DNA of 64,000 nucleotides from Candidatus Ruminimicrobiellum bubulum (GTDB lineage Bacteria; Elusimicrobiota; Endomicrobiia; Endomicrobiales; Endomicrobiaceae). This document shows, piece after piece, positions 37,131 to 46,537 of this stretch; the first letter of the stretch is position 1, and every line of letters starts with the position of its first letter. Under the pieces are notes generated by a model that was not told where the DNA came from, searched no databases, and was given only the letters and a program-made list of their open reading frames with translations. The translations under genes and the position numbers were made by a program. Location: positions 1 to 64,000 of the forward strand of contig JAGCCP010000007.1 in assembly GCA_017651625.1 (NCBI GenBank), given 5' to 3'.

Positions 37131-37200
37131 TAGATCCCGCATCAAGTGCGGGATGACACGACACCGGATTGCCACGCCGACAAGTCGGTTCACAATGACA
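37131..37200. repeat. Family B double hairpin, copy B4
   Basis: TAGATCCCGCATC-AA-GTGCGGGATGAC then GGATTGCCACG-CCGAC-AA-GTCGG-TTCACAATGACA. The stem bases differ from B1 and B2 but remain paired. It touches the folE stop. Confidence 0.75.
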
Positions 37201-37205
37201 AATTT

Positions 37206-37790
37206 TTAATCTTTTAATAATGAAAGGGCTTCGGATCTTGTTCTTGCATCTTTCAAGAATATGCCTCTCATTGCGGAAGTTATCATTTTTGCTCCGGGTT
37301 TTCTTACCCCTCTCATCGTCATACACAAATGTTCTGCTTCAATTACAACCATTGCACCTTTCGGTTGAACGGTTTTCATTATTGTGTCTGCAATTTGTTC
37401 GGATAATCTTTCCTGCAACTGCAATCTGTGAGCAAACGCTTCTACAACTCTTACCAATTTTGAAACACCGACTATTCTGCCCTTTTTAGGCAAATATGCT
37501 ATATGCACTTTACCGGAAAAAGGTAACAAGTGATGTTCGCACATTGAATAAAGTTGTATATCTTTAACGATAACTATTTCTTCATATTCTTCTGTTTGAT
37601 AATGAACGGAAATTATATTGTCGATATCTTCGTTGTAACCGTCAAAAAATTCTTCGTAAAATTCCGCTACTCTTTCGGGAGTTCTTTTTATCCCTTCTCT
37701 CTTTGTATCTTCACCGAAAGCTTCCAACATCATCGATACCGCTTTTTGAAATTTTTGTTTGTTAAATGTTTTTTTTGTTTTATTTTTCAT
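37206..37790 (-). CDS. folE: GTP cyclohydrolase I
   Basis: 194 residues, normal for type I FolE. Zinc/active-site motifs [20 protein letters not shown] and the second Cys in [10 protein letters not shown] are present. It converts GTP to dihydroneopterin triphosphate, the first step of folate synthesis; folP in the same region supplies a later step. It overlaps the end of ftsH by 11 bases. Confidence 0.95.
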   Translation of the reverse strand: MKNKTKKTFNKQKFQKAVSMMLEAFGEDTKREGIKRTPERVAEFYEEFFDGYNEDIDNIISVHYQTEEYEEIVIVKDIQLYSMCEHHLLPFSGKVHIAYLPKKGRIVGVSKLVRVVEAFAHRLQLQERLSEQIADTIMKTVQPKGAMVVIEAEHLCMTMRGVRKPGAKMITSAMRGIFLKDARTRSEALSLLKD

Positions 37791-39906
37791 TGTTATCTTC
37801 TTCTTTGTTATCTATTTTTGCAAATAAATCGTTCTGAAAATTTTCCGTTTTGGTTTTTCTTACTCTTTTTACTTTCAACTGTTCTTCTTTTTTCTCTTCT
37901 TTAACTTCTTTTTTTTCTTCAACTTTTTCTTCTTGTTTAGGTTCTTCTTGTTTTACTTCTTCTTTTTTCGGTGTTTCAGTTTCAGTCTCAGCTTTAATTT
38001 CAGGTTCCGGTTTTGGTTCTTGTTTCGGTTCGGGTTTTATTTCCGGTTCAACTTTCGGTTCTTCAGTAACAACTTCTTTTTTCGGTTCCGATTCCATCGG
38101 TTCCAACTCTTCACCGTTCATTATCTTGTTAACTTGTTCGCCGTTTAAAGTTTCTCTTTCTATTAAAGCTTTAACTAAATTATCTAATTTGTCTCTGTTG
38201 TCTTCCAATATTTTTTTCGCTTTATTCTTTGCGGTTGTAACTATATTTTTTACTTCTTCATCTATAAGTTCGGCTGTTTTGTTCGAATGTTTTTGTGTTC
38301 TTGAAATATCTCTGCCTAAAAATACTTCTTCCGTATCTTTTTCCAAAGCAAGAGTTCCTATTTTATCGCTCATACCAAATGCCGTAACCATTTTTGTAGC
38401 AATTTGTGTTGCTCTTGAAATGTCGTTTGAAGCACCGGTTGTAATATCACCGAACACAAGTTCTTCTGCAACTCTGCCGCCCATAAGAATTGCAAGTCTG
38501 CCTTCTATTTCGGATTTTGAACTTAAAAATTTGTCTTCCAAAGGAACTTGCAATGTGTAACCTAATGCTCTACCGCTTGCCATTATCGTAACTTTATGAA
38601 CAGGATCCATATTCGGAATCACTTTTGCAACTATGGTGTGTCCCGCTTCATGATAAGCAATAATACTTTTTTCTTTATCGGATATAACTCTTGATTTCTT
38701 TTGAGGACCTGCCATTATTTTATCTATAGCTTCCTCAAAACATTTCATGTTAACCGATTGTAAATTTTTTCTTGCCGCAAGAAGCGCTGCTTCGTTTGCA
38801 AGGTTAGCTAAGTCCGCACCCACAAAACCGGGCGTTCTTCTTGCCAAAACTTTTAAATCAACTTCTTTATCTGTTTTAATATTTTTTACATGAACTTTTA
38901 AAATTTCTTCCCTGTCTTTTAAGTCGGGAGTATTAACTACTACTTGTCTGTCGAATCTTCCGGCTCTAAGCAAAGCGGGATCCAAAACGTCTGGTCTGTT
39001 TGTTGCAGCAATTATAATAACACCTTCTTTCGTATCAAATCCGTCCATTTCAACAAGGATTTGGTTTAATGTTTGTTCTCTTTCATCGTTACCGCCGCCG
39101 AGACCTGCACCTCTGTGTCTTCCCACGGCATCAATTTCATCTATAAAAAGTAAGCATGGTGCATTTTTTCTGCCTTGTTCAAACAAATCTCTGACTCTTG
39201 AAGCACCTACACCTACAAACATTTCAACAAATTCCGAACCGCTTGAAGAAAAGAAAGGAACTCCTGCTTCACCTGCAACAGCTTTTGCAAGTAAAGTTTT
39301 ACCTGTTCCCGGAGCACCTGCAAGTAAAACACCTTTAGGGATTTTACCGCCGAGCTTTTGGAACTTTGAAGGATTTTTTAAAAACTCGACTATTTCCTGT
39401 AACTCTTCTTTTGCTTCTTCGCACCCTGCAACTTCTTTAAAAGTTATTTTTTTACCGTTATCTGCAAGTTTTGCTTTACTTTTAGCAAAAGTCATTGCTT
39501 GTTTTCCGCCCGCAGACATTCCTCTCATTATCCATAACCAGAAAAGTATTAAAAGTATTATAGGTCCCCAACTGAAAATCAAAGGTCCGAGCCACCCGTT
39601 TTGTGCTTTACCGGAAAACTTTTGTACCTTATTGTTTTCCATATCTTCTACAAGTTTAGGATCTTCCAAAGGAACGGTTTTGAACTTTCTTTGGTTACCT
39701 TCACTATCCGTAAACTCACCTTCTATCAATTCGGGAGTAACAACGGCATTTATAACTTTCCCCTCTTTAACACTTTGCTTGAATTGGGAATACGGCATTT
39801 CTTCAATATTGGATTTTTTTGTGGAACTATGCATAAACAACACTAATATAACAGTCAAAATTATCCAAAATGTAATGCCCCAAGAATCTTTTTTCTTCAT
39901 GTTCAT
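37780..39906 (-). CDS. ftsH: FtsH ATP-dependent membrane metalloprotease
   Basis: 708 residues. Two membrane helices (about 10-27 and 105-127), AAA+ domain with Walker A GAPGTGKT (197-204), Walker [29 protein letters not shown], and the zinc site HEAGH (419-423). It degrades membrane and regulatory proteins. The last 90 or so residues are an E/K/P-rich low-complexity tail ([18 protein letters not shown]-type repeats), longer than usual. Order hpt-ftsH-folE matches a conserved bacterial neighbourhood. Confidence 0.96.
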   Translation of the reverse strand: MNMKKKDSWGITFWIILTVILVLFMHSSTKKSNIEEMPYSQFKQSVKEGKVINAVVTPELIEGEFTDSEGNQRKFKTVPLEDPKLVEDMENNKVQKFSGKAQNGWLGPLIFSWGPIILLILFWLWIMRGMSAGGKQAMTFAKSKAKLADNGKKITFKEVAGCEEAKEELQEIVEFLKNPSKFQKLGGKIPKGVLLAGAPGTGKTLLAKAVAGEAGVPFFSSSGSEFVEMFVGVGASRVRDLFEQGRKNAPCLLFIDEIDAVGRHRGAGLGGGNDEREQTLNQILVEMDGFDTKEGVIIIAATNRPDVLDPALLRAGRFDRQVVVNTPDLKDREEILKVHVKNIKTDKEVDLKVLARRTPGFVGADLANLANEAALLAARKNLQSVNMKCFEEAIDKIMAGPQKKSRVISDKEKSIIAYHEAGHTIVAKVIPNMDPVHKVTIMASGRALGYTLQVPLEDKFLSSKSEIEGRLAILMGGRVAEELVFGDITTGASNDISRATQIATKMVTAFGMSDKIGTLALEKDTEEVFLGRDISRTQKHSNKTAELIDEEVKNIVTTAKNKAKKILEDNRDKLDNLVKALIERETLNGEQVNKIMNGEELEPMESEPKKEVVTEEPKVEPEIKPEPKQEPKPEPEIKAETETETPKKEEVKQEEPKQEEKVEEKKEVKEEKKEEQLKVKRVRKTKTENFQNDLFAKIDNKEEDNNEK

Positions 39907-39921
39907 AAACTACACACCTCT

Positions 39922-40431
39922 TTATATAACACCTATATAAGGTAAACCTCTGTATTTACCGTTATAATCTAATCCGTAACCTACAACAAACTCATTATTT
40001 ACTTCAAAACCGAAATAATCGATTTTGATATTTTTAAATTTTTCGACTTTCTTGTTTATTAATGTACATATTTTTACACTGTTCGCTTTTCTTTTAATAA
40101 ACAAATCTCTTATATACGAAAGAGTTCTGCCGCTGTCGCAAATATCTTCAACAAGTAAAACATCTTTACCTTTTATATCTATAACCGTATCACACAAAAA
40201 CTTTATTTTACCCGACGACTTTTTACCTTTGTATGATGCAACTCTTATAAAATCTATTTCAAAATCTACACTTAATTTTCTTATTATATCACTGCAAAAA
40301 ACCACACTTCCCGACAAAACAGATACTACAACCAACTTCTTGTTTTTAAAATCTTTGTTTATCTGTTGTGCAATTTTTGTTACTTTATTTTTTATTTTGT
40401 TGCTTGAAATTAAAACTTTTATCTTTTTCAT
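39922..40431 (-). CDS. hpt: Hypoxanthine phosphoribosyltransferase
   Basis: 169 residues, type I PRTase fold. The PRPP-binding motif [15 protein letters not shown] is intact, preceded by [17 protein letters not shown]. It salvages hypoxanthine and/or guanine. First gene of hpt-ftsH-folE, with a promoter at 40460-40488 and a leader of about 22 bases. tilS, which often precedes hpt in this cluster, is absent. Confidence 0.9.
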   Translation of the reverse strand: MKKIKVLISSNKIKNKVTKIAQQINKDFKNKKLVVVSVLSGSVVFCSDIIRKLSVDFEIDFIRVASYKGKKSSGKIKFLCDTVIDIKGKDVLLVEDICDSGRTLSYIRDLFIKRKANSVKICTLINKKVEKFKNIKIDYFGFEVNNEFVVGYGLDYNGKYRGLPYIGVI

Positions 40432-40459
40432 TATTTTTTCAATATATTTTTATCTTTAA

Positions 40460-40488
40460 ATTATAACGAAAAACAATATAGAAATCAA
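40460..40488 (-). promoter_or_regulatory. Promoter of hpt-ftsH-folE
   Basis: Minus strand TTGATT (40483-40488), 17 bases, TATAAT (40460-40465). It has the same boxes as the thiE promoter. Confidence 0.6.
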
Positions 40489-40499
40489 GAAGGGAACAA

Positions 40500-40638
40500 C
40501 AGAAAATAGCTTATAGCTGAAAGCTTAAAGTTTAAAGTTTCTTGTAAAAATCACTTTGTTATTTTTTATTGTTTATTAAAAATTTTTGTTTTATAAAATT
40601 TTACCGCAAACTATAAGCCATAAGCTGTAAGCTTTAAA
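40500..40638. repeat. Palindromic intergenic element related to family A
   Basis: Arms AGCTTATAGCTGAAAGCTTA and AAGCCATAAGCTGTAAGCTT enclose a degraded mini-hairpin (GTAAAAATCACTTTGTTATTTT). The centre resembles the family A core but the arms use a different repeated word (AAGCTTA-type instead of GAAGATTGG). Confidence 0.6.
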
Positions 40639-41808
40639 CTAAAATATTTTCAGTATTGCGAATTTAAGATATTCCGTTTCCGGCATCGATATAAGTATAG
40701 GATGATCTTTTGCCTGAGTTGATAATTCTAAAAATACGGCCCTTTTCCCTGCTTTTGAAACAGCTTCCTGTAACATTTTCTTAAAATCACTCATAGATAA
40801 ATGATGTGAACAAGAACTTGTAGCAAAAATACCGCCGTTTTTTAATAATCTTATGGCTTGTTCGTTAAGTTTAGCATAATGTTTGTATCCGGCATGAAAA
40901 TCTTTTTTACTTTTGATAAGTCCTGGAGGATCAATATTTACTACTTCATAGTTTTCTGCTTGTGCCTGATGCGAACAAATATATTCCTGAGCATCCGCAA
41001 CTATAGCATTAAAATTTTTATATCCGTTAGCTTCGTAATTTTTGTTTGCCATTTCAAGGGCAGGTCTTGAAGAATCTACAAATATAACTTCTTTTGCGCC
41101 GCCCTTTAACGCATTAAGGCCGAAAGAACCTGTATGTGTAAAACAATCTAACACTTTTTTCCCGCTACAATATTTTTGAAACAATTTTCTGTTATCTCTT
41201 TGATCAAAGAAAAAACCGGTTTTTTGTCCCGACTTTATGTTCACATAATACTTTATATCGTTTTCCGTAATTAATATATCGTCGGGAATTTTACCGGAAT
41301 ATATTTCGTTTTCACCGGACAAATTTTCAAGTTTCCTTAAATGTGAATCATTTCTTACCATTATACCTTTCGGGTTTATCACTTCTTGAACGGCATCCAA
41401 TATATCGTGTTTATTATTGTCTGCACCGGCACTAACAAACTGTGCAACACAATAATCTTCGTACTTATCAAGAACGAATCCGCTTATATCGTCACTTTCA
41501 CCGTAAACTACTCTAAATGAGTTTTGGTTAGGATACAAACTTTTTCTTAAATCGTAAGCTTTTTGTATTCTTTCTTTCCAAAATCTCGTATCAACAATTT
41601 CGTTTTTTCTTGATATTAATCGAAAAGCTATTAAAGAGTGAGGATTATAAAAACCTATACCGATAAAATTGTTGGAACCGTCGTAACATTCCACAATTTC
41701 ACCTGTTTGCGGTTTAGCGAAGACATCTTTTATTTCGTTGGAAAATACCCACTGATGTCCCGACTTTACCCTTTTTTCTTCACCTTTCTTTAATACTATA
41801 CTTTTCAA
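40639..41808 (-). CDS. RlmI-like 23S rRNA (cytosine-C5) methyltransferase
   Basis: 389 residues. An N-terminal PUA domain (1-75; SGHQWVFSNEIKDVF) is followed by a class I SAM fold: VLDCFTHTGSFGLNALKGGA (SAM loop), VFVDSS-type acidic strand, and the catalytic-region VVNIDPPGLIKSKKDF. This is the YccW/RlmI (COG1092) family, which methylates 23S rRNA C1962 in E. coli; the site here is assumed. The start appears to be TTG at 41808, with AGGAG eight bases upstream and no nearby ATG. Confidence 0.88.
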   Translation of the reverse strand: MKSIVLKKGEEKRVKSGHQWVFSNEIKDVFAKPQTGEIVECYDGSNNFIGIGFYNPHSLIAFRLISRKNEIVDTRFWKERIQKAYDLRKSLYPNQNSFRVVYGESDDISGFVLDKYEDYCVAQFVSAGADNNKHDILDAVQEVINPKGIMVRNDSHLRKLENLSGENEIYSGKIPDDILITENDIKYYVNIKSGQKTGFFFDQRDNRKLFQKYCSGKKVLDCFTHTGSFGLNALKGGAKEVIFVDSSRPALEMANKNYEANGYKNFNAIVADAQEYICSHQAQAENYEVVNIDPPGLIKSKKDFHAGYKHYAKLNEQAIRLLKNGGIFATSSCSHHLSMSDFKKMLQEAVSKAGKRAVFLELSTQAKDHPILISMPETEYLKFAILKIF

Positions 41809-41827
41809 AAAAATACTCCTAAACTGC

Positions 41828-41956
41828 TGAAGATTGGATGATTTGAAGATTGGAAGATTGGAAGTTCAGATGTAAAAATCGCTTTGCGATTTTGTTATTA
41901 TTTATCTTTCCTATTCTCTTCTAATCTTCTACTCTTCCATTCTTCTAATCTTCTAA
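41828..41956. repeat. Family A palindromic element, copy A5 (glyA/rlmI gap)
   Basis: Arms GAAGATTGGATGATTTGAAG and the CTTCTAATCTTCTACTCTTC series. The core is GTAAAAATCGC-TTT-GCGATTTTG then TTATTATTTAT: the stem bases changed from TTTGC/GCAAA to ATCGC/GCGAT while pairing is kept. The arm includes the stop codon of glyA. Confidence 0.8.
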
Positions 41957-43188
41957 TATACAGGGAATTGTTTGCACAATGCCGTAACATCTTTTTTAAC
42001 TTCAGCTATAACTTCTTCATTGTTAATATTTTTCAATACTTTAACTATCCAATTTGCAATTTTTATAACTTCGTTTTCTTTCATTCCTCTTGTTGTAATT
42101 GCAGGTGTACCGATTCTTATACCGGAAGCTATCATCGGCTTTGCAGGATCGTAAGGAATTGTGTTTTTGTTTGCTGTTATTCCTGCTTTTTCCAATGTAA
42201 TTTGTGCATCTTTACCGGTAACATTTAAAGGTCTTAAATCTACCAAGAACATATGTGAATCCGTTCCGCCGGAAACGATTCTTAAACCGCCTTCAGCCAA
42301 CGTTTTTGCAAACACTTTTGCATTTGCCGCAACTTGTTTTTGATATTCTTTAAATGAAGGTTGTAATGCTTCTTTAAATGCAACAGCTTTTGCTGCTATA
42401 ACGTGCATTAAAGGTCCGCCTTGTGTTCCCGGGAAAACTGCGGAATTTATTTTCTTTGCCAAATCTTCCCTATTTGTCATAATGATACCGCCTCTCGGGC
42501 CTCTCAATGTTTTGTGTGTTGTTGTTGTAACTACATCTGCAAAAGGAACCGGTGAAGGATATACTCCCGCAGCTATAAGACCTGCATAGTGAGCAATATC
42601 TGCCATAAAGTACGCACCTACGGAATCGGCAATTTTTCTGATTCTTTCCCAATCCCATATTCTTGAATATGCACTTGCACCCGTAACTATCATTTTAGGT
42701 TTGCATTCTTTTGCTATTTTTTCCAATTCATCATAATCTATAACTTCTGTATCTTTGTTTACTGTATAAGGAACGATTTTAAAGAATTTACCTGAAAAGT
42801 TCATCGGATGGCCGTGTGACAAATGTCCGCCGTGGTCCAAGCTCATACCTAAAACGGTATCACCTGCTTGAAGCAAAGCCATAAATGTTGCCATGTTTGC
42901 TTGTGCTCCGGAATGCGGTTGAACATTTACGAATTGGCATCCGAACAATTGTTTTGCTCTTTCTATAGCTAAAGTTTCTACTTTATCTACAAATTCGCAA
43001 CCGCCGTAATATCTTCTTCCGGGATATCCTTCGGCATATTTATTTGTTAAAACAGAACCTTGTGCTTGCATAACAGCTTTAGATGTGTGGTTTTCAGAAG
43101 CAATAAGTTCGATATTGTTTTCTTGTCTTTGATGTTCTTCTTCAATGATGTTTGCAATTTCCAAATCAACTTTCTTTAAATCTTCCAT
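41953..43188 (-). CDS. glyA: Serine hydroxymethyltransferase
   Basis: 411 residues, standard length. [50 protein letters not shown] and the pyridoxal-phosphate lysine motif [14 protein letters not shown] (about 225) are present. It interconverts serine and glycine and charges tetrahydrofolate with one-carbon units, linking to folE/folP. AGGAG lies before the ATG. It is followed by palindrome A5 and rlmI. Confidence 0.97.
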   Translation of the reverse strand: MEDLKKVDLEIANIIEEEHQRQENNIELIASENHTSKAVMQAQGSVLTNKYAEGYPGRRYYGGCEFVDKVETLAIERAKQLFGCQFVNVQPHSGAQANMATFMALLQAGDTVLGMSLDHGGHLSHGHPMNFSGKFFKIVPYTVNKDTEVIDYDELEKIAKECKPKMIVTGASAYSRIWDWERIRKIADSVGAYFMADIAHYAGLIAAGVYPSPVPFADVVTTTTHKTLRGPRGGIIMTNREDLAKKINSAVFPGTQGGPLMHVIAAKAVAFKEALQPSFKEYQKQVAANAKVFAKTLAEGGLRIVSGGTDSHMFLVDLRPLNVTGKDAQITLEKAGITANKNTIPYDPAKPMIASGIRIGTPAITTRGMKENEVIKIANWIVKVLKNINNEEVIAEVKKDVTALCKQFPVY

Positions 43189-43254
43189 GTTATACTCCTA
43201 TATCAAAAATTTTATTATAAATTATTTTATGATTATATAATATTTACAGCAAAA

Positions 43255-43285
43255 AAAATAGGAAGAATTTTATTCTTCCTATTTT
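43255..43285 (-). terminator. Strong terminator after the LPS/yrdC operon
   Basis: Perfect 14-base arms (AAAATAGGAAGAAT / ATTCTTCCTATTTT) with a TTT loop and an A-run on the plus side, giving a U-tract on the minus transcript. It is downstream of yrdC and palindrome A6 and upstream of glyA. Confidence 0.75.
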
Positions 43286-43293
43286 ATAAAAGC

Positions 43294-43438
43294 TGAAGAT
43301 TTGATGATTTGAATATTGGATGATTGGAAGTTGAGATGTAAATTTGCTTTTCAAATTTTATTATTATTTAAATTTTCCTCTTTTCCTCTAATATTCTACT
43401 CTTCCATTCTTCCATTCTTCCATTCTTCTAATCTTCTG
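43294..43438. repeat. Family A palindromic element, copy A6 (after yrdC)
   Basis: Arms GAAGATTTGATGATTTGAA and the CTTCCATTCTTC series repeated four times. The core is GTAAATTTGC-TTT-TCAAATTTT then ATTATTATTTAA, the most degraded core of the six. It begins just after the yrdC stop. Confidence 0.75.
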
Positions 43439-43441
43439 TCG

Positions 43442-44065
43442 TTATATGTATTCCAACAACTTCTTACAATCCAAACAACCTTTTCTTATAACAACATACG
43501 GGAACTTCACCATATCTATTACCGTAGATTCAAACGAAAACTCACATTTACCGCCATCAACTATTAAATCTATTTTACTGTCGAAATAATCTATTGCTGT
43601 TTGGGCTGTTTTTGCACTGTCTTTACCGGAAATGTTTGCCGATGTTGTCATCAAAGGTACATTATATTTTGCCATAATATCTAAAAGTATTTTGCAATTC
43701 GGTATTCTTACGCCCAAATTGTCTCTGCCGCCTATCAACATCTTTCCAAGTTCGGTAGTAGGCAAAATTAATGTAAGTTGCCCCGGCCAAAACTCCATTA
43801 CAATTTTATCTATACCTTTAGGGAATATAACAAACTTTTTCAATGTTTCGATATTATCGGACATCAATATTAAAGGTTTTCTTGCCGCCCTGTGTTTGAG
43901 TTTGTATATTTGTTTTTGACCTTCAAAGTTAAACACACTTGTCATTATTCCGTAAACGGTATCCGTAGGCAAAACAACTATACCTTTATTTTTCAAAATA
44001 TCGTTTGTCGTTTCTATAACAAATTCGTTACTTTCTTTTTTTGTACTTATTATCTTCGTCTTCAT
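43442..44065 (-). CDS. Sua5/YciO/YrdC-family threonylcarbamoyl-AMP synthase
   Basis: 207 residues. KNKGIVVLPTDTVYGIMTSV at the N-terminus, AARKPLILMS, the GQLTLILPTT core and SANISGKDSAKT fit the YrdC/TsaC fold. The family makes threonylcarbamoyl-AMP for the t6A37 tRNA modification. Short form without the Sua5 C-terminal domain. It is the last gene of the long minus-strand envelope operon, 10 bases after the DUF3108 gene. Confidence 0.9.
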   Translation of the reverse strand: MKTKIISTKKESNEFVIETTNDILKNKGIVVLPTDTVYGIMTSVFNFEGQKQIYKLKHRAARKPLILMSDNIETLKKFVIFPKGIDKIVMEFWPGQLTLILPTTELGKMLIGGRDNLGVRIPNCKILLDIMAKYNVPLMTTSANISGKDSAKTAQTAIDYFDSKIDLIVDGGKCEFSFESTVIDMVKFPYVVIRKGCLDCKKLLEYI

Positions 44066-44075
44066 TTTATAAATC

Positions 44076-44954
44076 TTATTCTATGGTTGTTTCTTCTTGT
44101 TCTGAAGAAATTTCTTTAGCTATATTTTCTTCCTGTTTTATTTTGTTTTCTGTTTTATATGTAGACAATTCTGCACATATCGATCCAACAGGAATTTTGG
44201 ATCTCATTTGCACCGGCATTTTTCTATCATCGTTTGTTACCCAAACTTTTAACTTTCCTTTAGCTTTAAATATTCCGGCATCTTCTCTAAGCATAGGTTG
44301 CAATATTAAACAATCGAAAGTTCCGGCTTCAACTTTAACGGTTTCTCTGCCTATAACTTTAGTTTTTAAAGGCCATGTATCATCTCCTGAATGAGCTTCA
44401 AAAACGTACTCTTTACCTACTTCCAAATCCATAGTTCTCATATAATATAATGAAGATATTACATCTTGTACCCACTGAACAGTATCACCATATTTCATTG
44501 TACCATCATCGTTTCTTGCAAATCTTGCATTTTGGTGATTAAAATCAAGTTGTTCGAACTTTTTCCAACCGCCTTCGGAAATATTTGTAAGGTATCTTAA
44601 TGAACATAAACTTTCGGTATCTATCCAAGATTGGTTTGTATCTCTTACTTTAAAAAATGAATCAAAAAACGGAGCTGATTTTGCTTCGGAATAAACATGG
44701 TATGCCGATCTTCCGTTAACATCTTCAATTCCTTTAATTTCCAATGTACCTTTACCTACTTTAACAAATTTCCAATAAACATCAAAAACCAAATTTTCTT
44801 TTTCCGGTAACTCTCCGCTTTGTTGTCTCCATTGAAAATCGGGACTATACTCAAAAAATTCTTTTGTTGCAGATACGTTTGTGTTCTTTTGAGCATAAAT
44901 AGGTAATGTTATAAGTACTGCCATTATTACAAATTTAATTTTTCTCATAATCAT
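44076..44954 (-). CDS. DUF3108 periplasmic protein
   Basis: 292 residues with a signal peptide (ALPIYA-type, residues 1-21). The mature part matches DUF3108: ENLVFDVYWKFVKVGKGTLE, SAPFFDSFFKVRDTNQSWID, VEAGTFDCLILQPML and KLKVWVTNDDRKMPVQM. The family is exported and of unknown function; a lipid- or glycan-handling role is possible from its beta-rich fold and its place in an LPS operon. GGAGG lies nine bases before the ATG at 44954. It overlaps gmhB by 20 bases. Confidence 0.86.
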   Translation of the reverse strand: MIMRKIKFVIMAVLITLPIYAQKNTNVSATKEFFEYSPDFQWRQQSGELPEKENLVFDVYWKFVKVGKGTLEIKGIEDVNGRSAYHVYSEAKSAPFFDSFFKVRDTNQSWIDTESLCSLRYLTNISEGGWKKFEQLDFNHQNARFARNDDGTMKYGDTVQWVQDVISSLYYMRTMDLEVGKEYVFEAHSGDDTWPLKTKVIGRETVKVEAGTFDCLILQPMLREDAGIFKAKGKLKVWVTNDDRKMPVQMRSKIPVGSICAELSTYKTENKIKQEENIAKEISSEQEETTIE

Positions 44955-45507
44955 TTTTTATAACCTCCACCGTTTGACTTAAACTTCTTACAACTGCTAA
45001 AGGTTTTTGCTTTTCATCTTTCACTTTTGCAAACTGCTTTTTGCCGTGCCCCGTAAGAACCAAAATTCCTTTTCCGCCGAAATTGTAACCGAAGATATAA
45101 TCTCTTACACTGTCACCTATCATATAAGACTTTTTAAGATCTATGTTCAGCTCTTTTGCCGCTTTCAGCGCCATCCCAATTTTCGGCTTTCTGCATTCAC
45201 AGTTGTCATTCGGACCGTGCGGACAATAATACATTCCATCTACTTTCACTTTCAATTTCTTTAGCATCTCTATTAATTTAGAGTTGATTTGTTTCAATTT
45301 TGTTACAGTAAAATATTTTCTTGCAATACCGGACTGGTTTGTTACTATAACAAGTTTGAATCCCATCTCTCTAAATTTGAGTAGAGGTTTTTCTATATGT
45401 TTATATAACTTAATTTGTTTTTCGTCACTTAAATAGTTTTTATCGTAATTTATTGTTCCGTCTCTATCCAAAAATATTGCCGGTGATAACTTTTTTTTAC
45501 TTTTCAT
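44935..45507 (-). CDS. gmhB: D-glycero-D-manno-heptose 1,7-bisphosphate 7-phosphatase
   Basis: 190 residues, HAD-IIIA. FLDRDGTINYDKNYL, VTNQSGIARKYF, the zinc loop CPHGPNDNCECRKPKIGM and YMIGDSVRDYIFG are all typical of GmhB. It makes heptose-1-phosphate for ADP-heptose, the donor for the GT9 enzymes nearby. It overlaps lpxK by 11 bases and the DUF3108 gene by 20. Confidence 0.92.
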   Translation of the reverse strand: MKSKKKLSPAIFLDRDGTINYDKNYLSDEKQIKLYKHIEKPLLKFREMGFKLVIVTNQSGIARKYFTVTKLKQINSKLIEMLKKLKVKVDGMYYCPHGPNDNCECRKPKIGMALKAAKELNIDLKKSYMIGDSVRDYIFGYNFGGKGILVLTGHGKKQFAKVKDEKQKPLAVVRSLSQTVEVIKNDYEKN

Positions 45508-46537
45508 TATTTATACCCAATAAAGATTTTATTTCTTTTTCAAATTTTTCTTTTCCGCTATCAAAAGATATCGAAACGTTTACTATATATATTTTTTCTT
45601 TCATATCCATATCTGTTACTTCATTTATTTTTACGGCATCTTTTGCGGTTGTTATAATATTTTCGTTAGTATCTAAAACGGTTAAAATATCGGTTATATC
45701 TTTTGCTTTATACTTATGATGGTCCGAAAAAAACACTTTATCTTTTATTTTCAAACCTAAACTTGTGACCGTATTTACAAAATTGTCCGGTGAACCTATT
45801 GCCGAAACAACAACAAAAGAATTCTTTTCTTTAAATGAATCAAAATCTTCAACCTTATCATTATCGCACATATTCACAACATCATAATTTTTGCAAGATG
45901 TTTCTAAAGGAAATTCGTTTTTTATATTAAATATTTCCTCTTTTATACAATTAAGAGTATCTTTGGATACCAAATTACAATTTGTTAAAGCTATTAATTT
46001 GGCTCTTTTAAGTGCCGATTTTTTTTCTCTTAAAATACCGGACGGAATAGTCATTCCGTTACCGAACGGATTTAAAGAATTTATACATACTATATCCAAA
46101 TCTCTTTTTAGTTTCCAATGTTGAAATCCGTCATCTAAAATAAAAACATCAGGATTATATTGTTCCGCAAGTTCCGCACTTTCAATTCTATCGGCACCTA
46201 CAATTATCGGGCAATTAACACGACATGCCATCATATAAGGTTCATCTCCGGAAACGGAAACGTTCGATAAAATATTGTATTTATCTCTTACTATAACATT
46301 TTTTACATTGATGTCTTTTCTGGCATATCCCCTGGATAATATTACGGGAGTTTTACCTAAACTTAAAATGTATTCGGCAACTTCAATAGTCATAGGAGTT
46401 TTACCGCTACCACCCCATGTAATATTGCCGATACTTATAACAGGTTTATACAATTTTTTAGATCTCGTTAAAATTCTGTTAAGTTCGGATAAGAAATGAT
46501 AAATTATTGTTAGCGGATATAATAAATATTTAAGCAT
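45497..46537 (-). CDS. lpxK: Tetraacyldisaccharide 4'-kinase
   Basis: 346 residues. N-terminal membrane helix, Walker A in ISIGNITWGGSGKTPMTIEV, RGYARKDI, FILDDGFQHWKLKRD and the FSDHHKYK region all match LpxK. It phosphorylates the lipid A disaccharide. It sits between gmhB and a GT4 glycosyltransferase with overlaps on both sides, confirming an LPS operon. Confidence 0.94.
   Translation of the reverse strand: MLKYLLYPLTIIYHFLSELNRILTRSKKLYKPVISIGNITWGGSGKTPMTIEVAEYILSLGKTPVILSRGYARKDINVKNVIVRDKYNILSNVSVSGDEPYMMACRVNCPIIVGADRIESAELAEQYNPDVFILDDGFQHWKLKRDLDIVCINSLNPFGNGMTIPSGILREKKSALKRAKLIALTNCNLVSKDTLNCIKEEIFNIKNEFPLETSCKNYDVVNMCDNDKVEDFDSFKEKNSFVVVSAIGSPDNFVNTVTSLGLKIKDKVFFSDHHKYKAKDITDILTVLDTNENIITTAKDAVKINEVTDMDMKEKIYIVNVSISFDSGKEKFEKEIKSLLGINNEK

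Noticed and set aside
37850-38560. Long Ser/Phe-rich frame opposite the ftsH 3' end
   Set aside because: It mirrors the E/K/P-rich tail codons of ftsH on the other strand, with no ribosome site or family similarity.
19138-43438. CRISPR array
   Set aside because: Family A copies are single, far apart, differ in arms and have no spacers or cas genes nearby.
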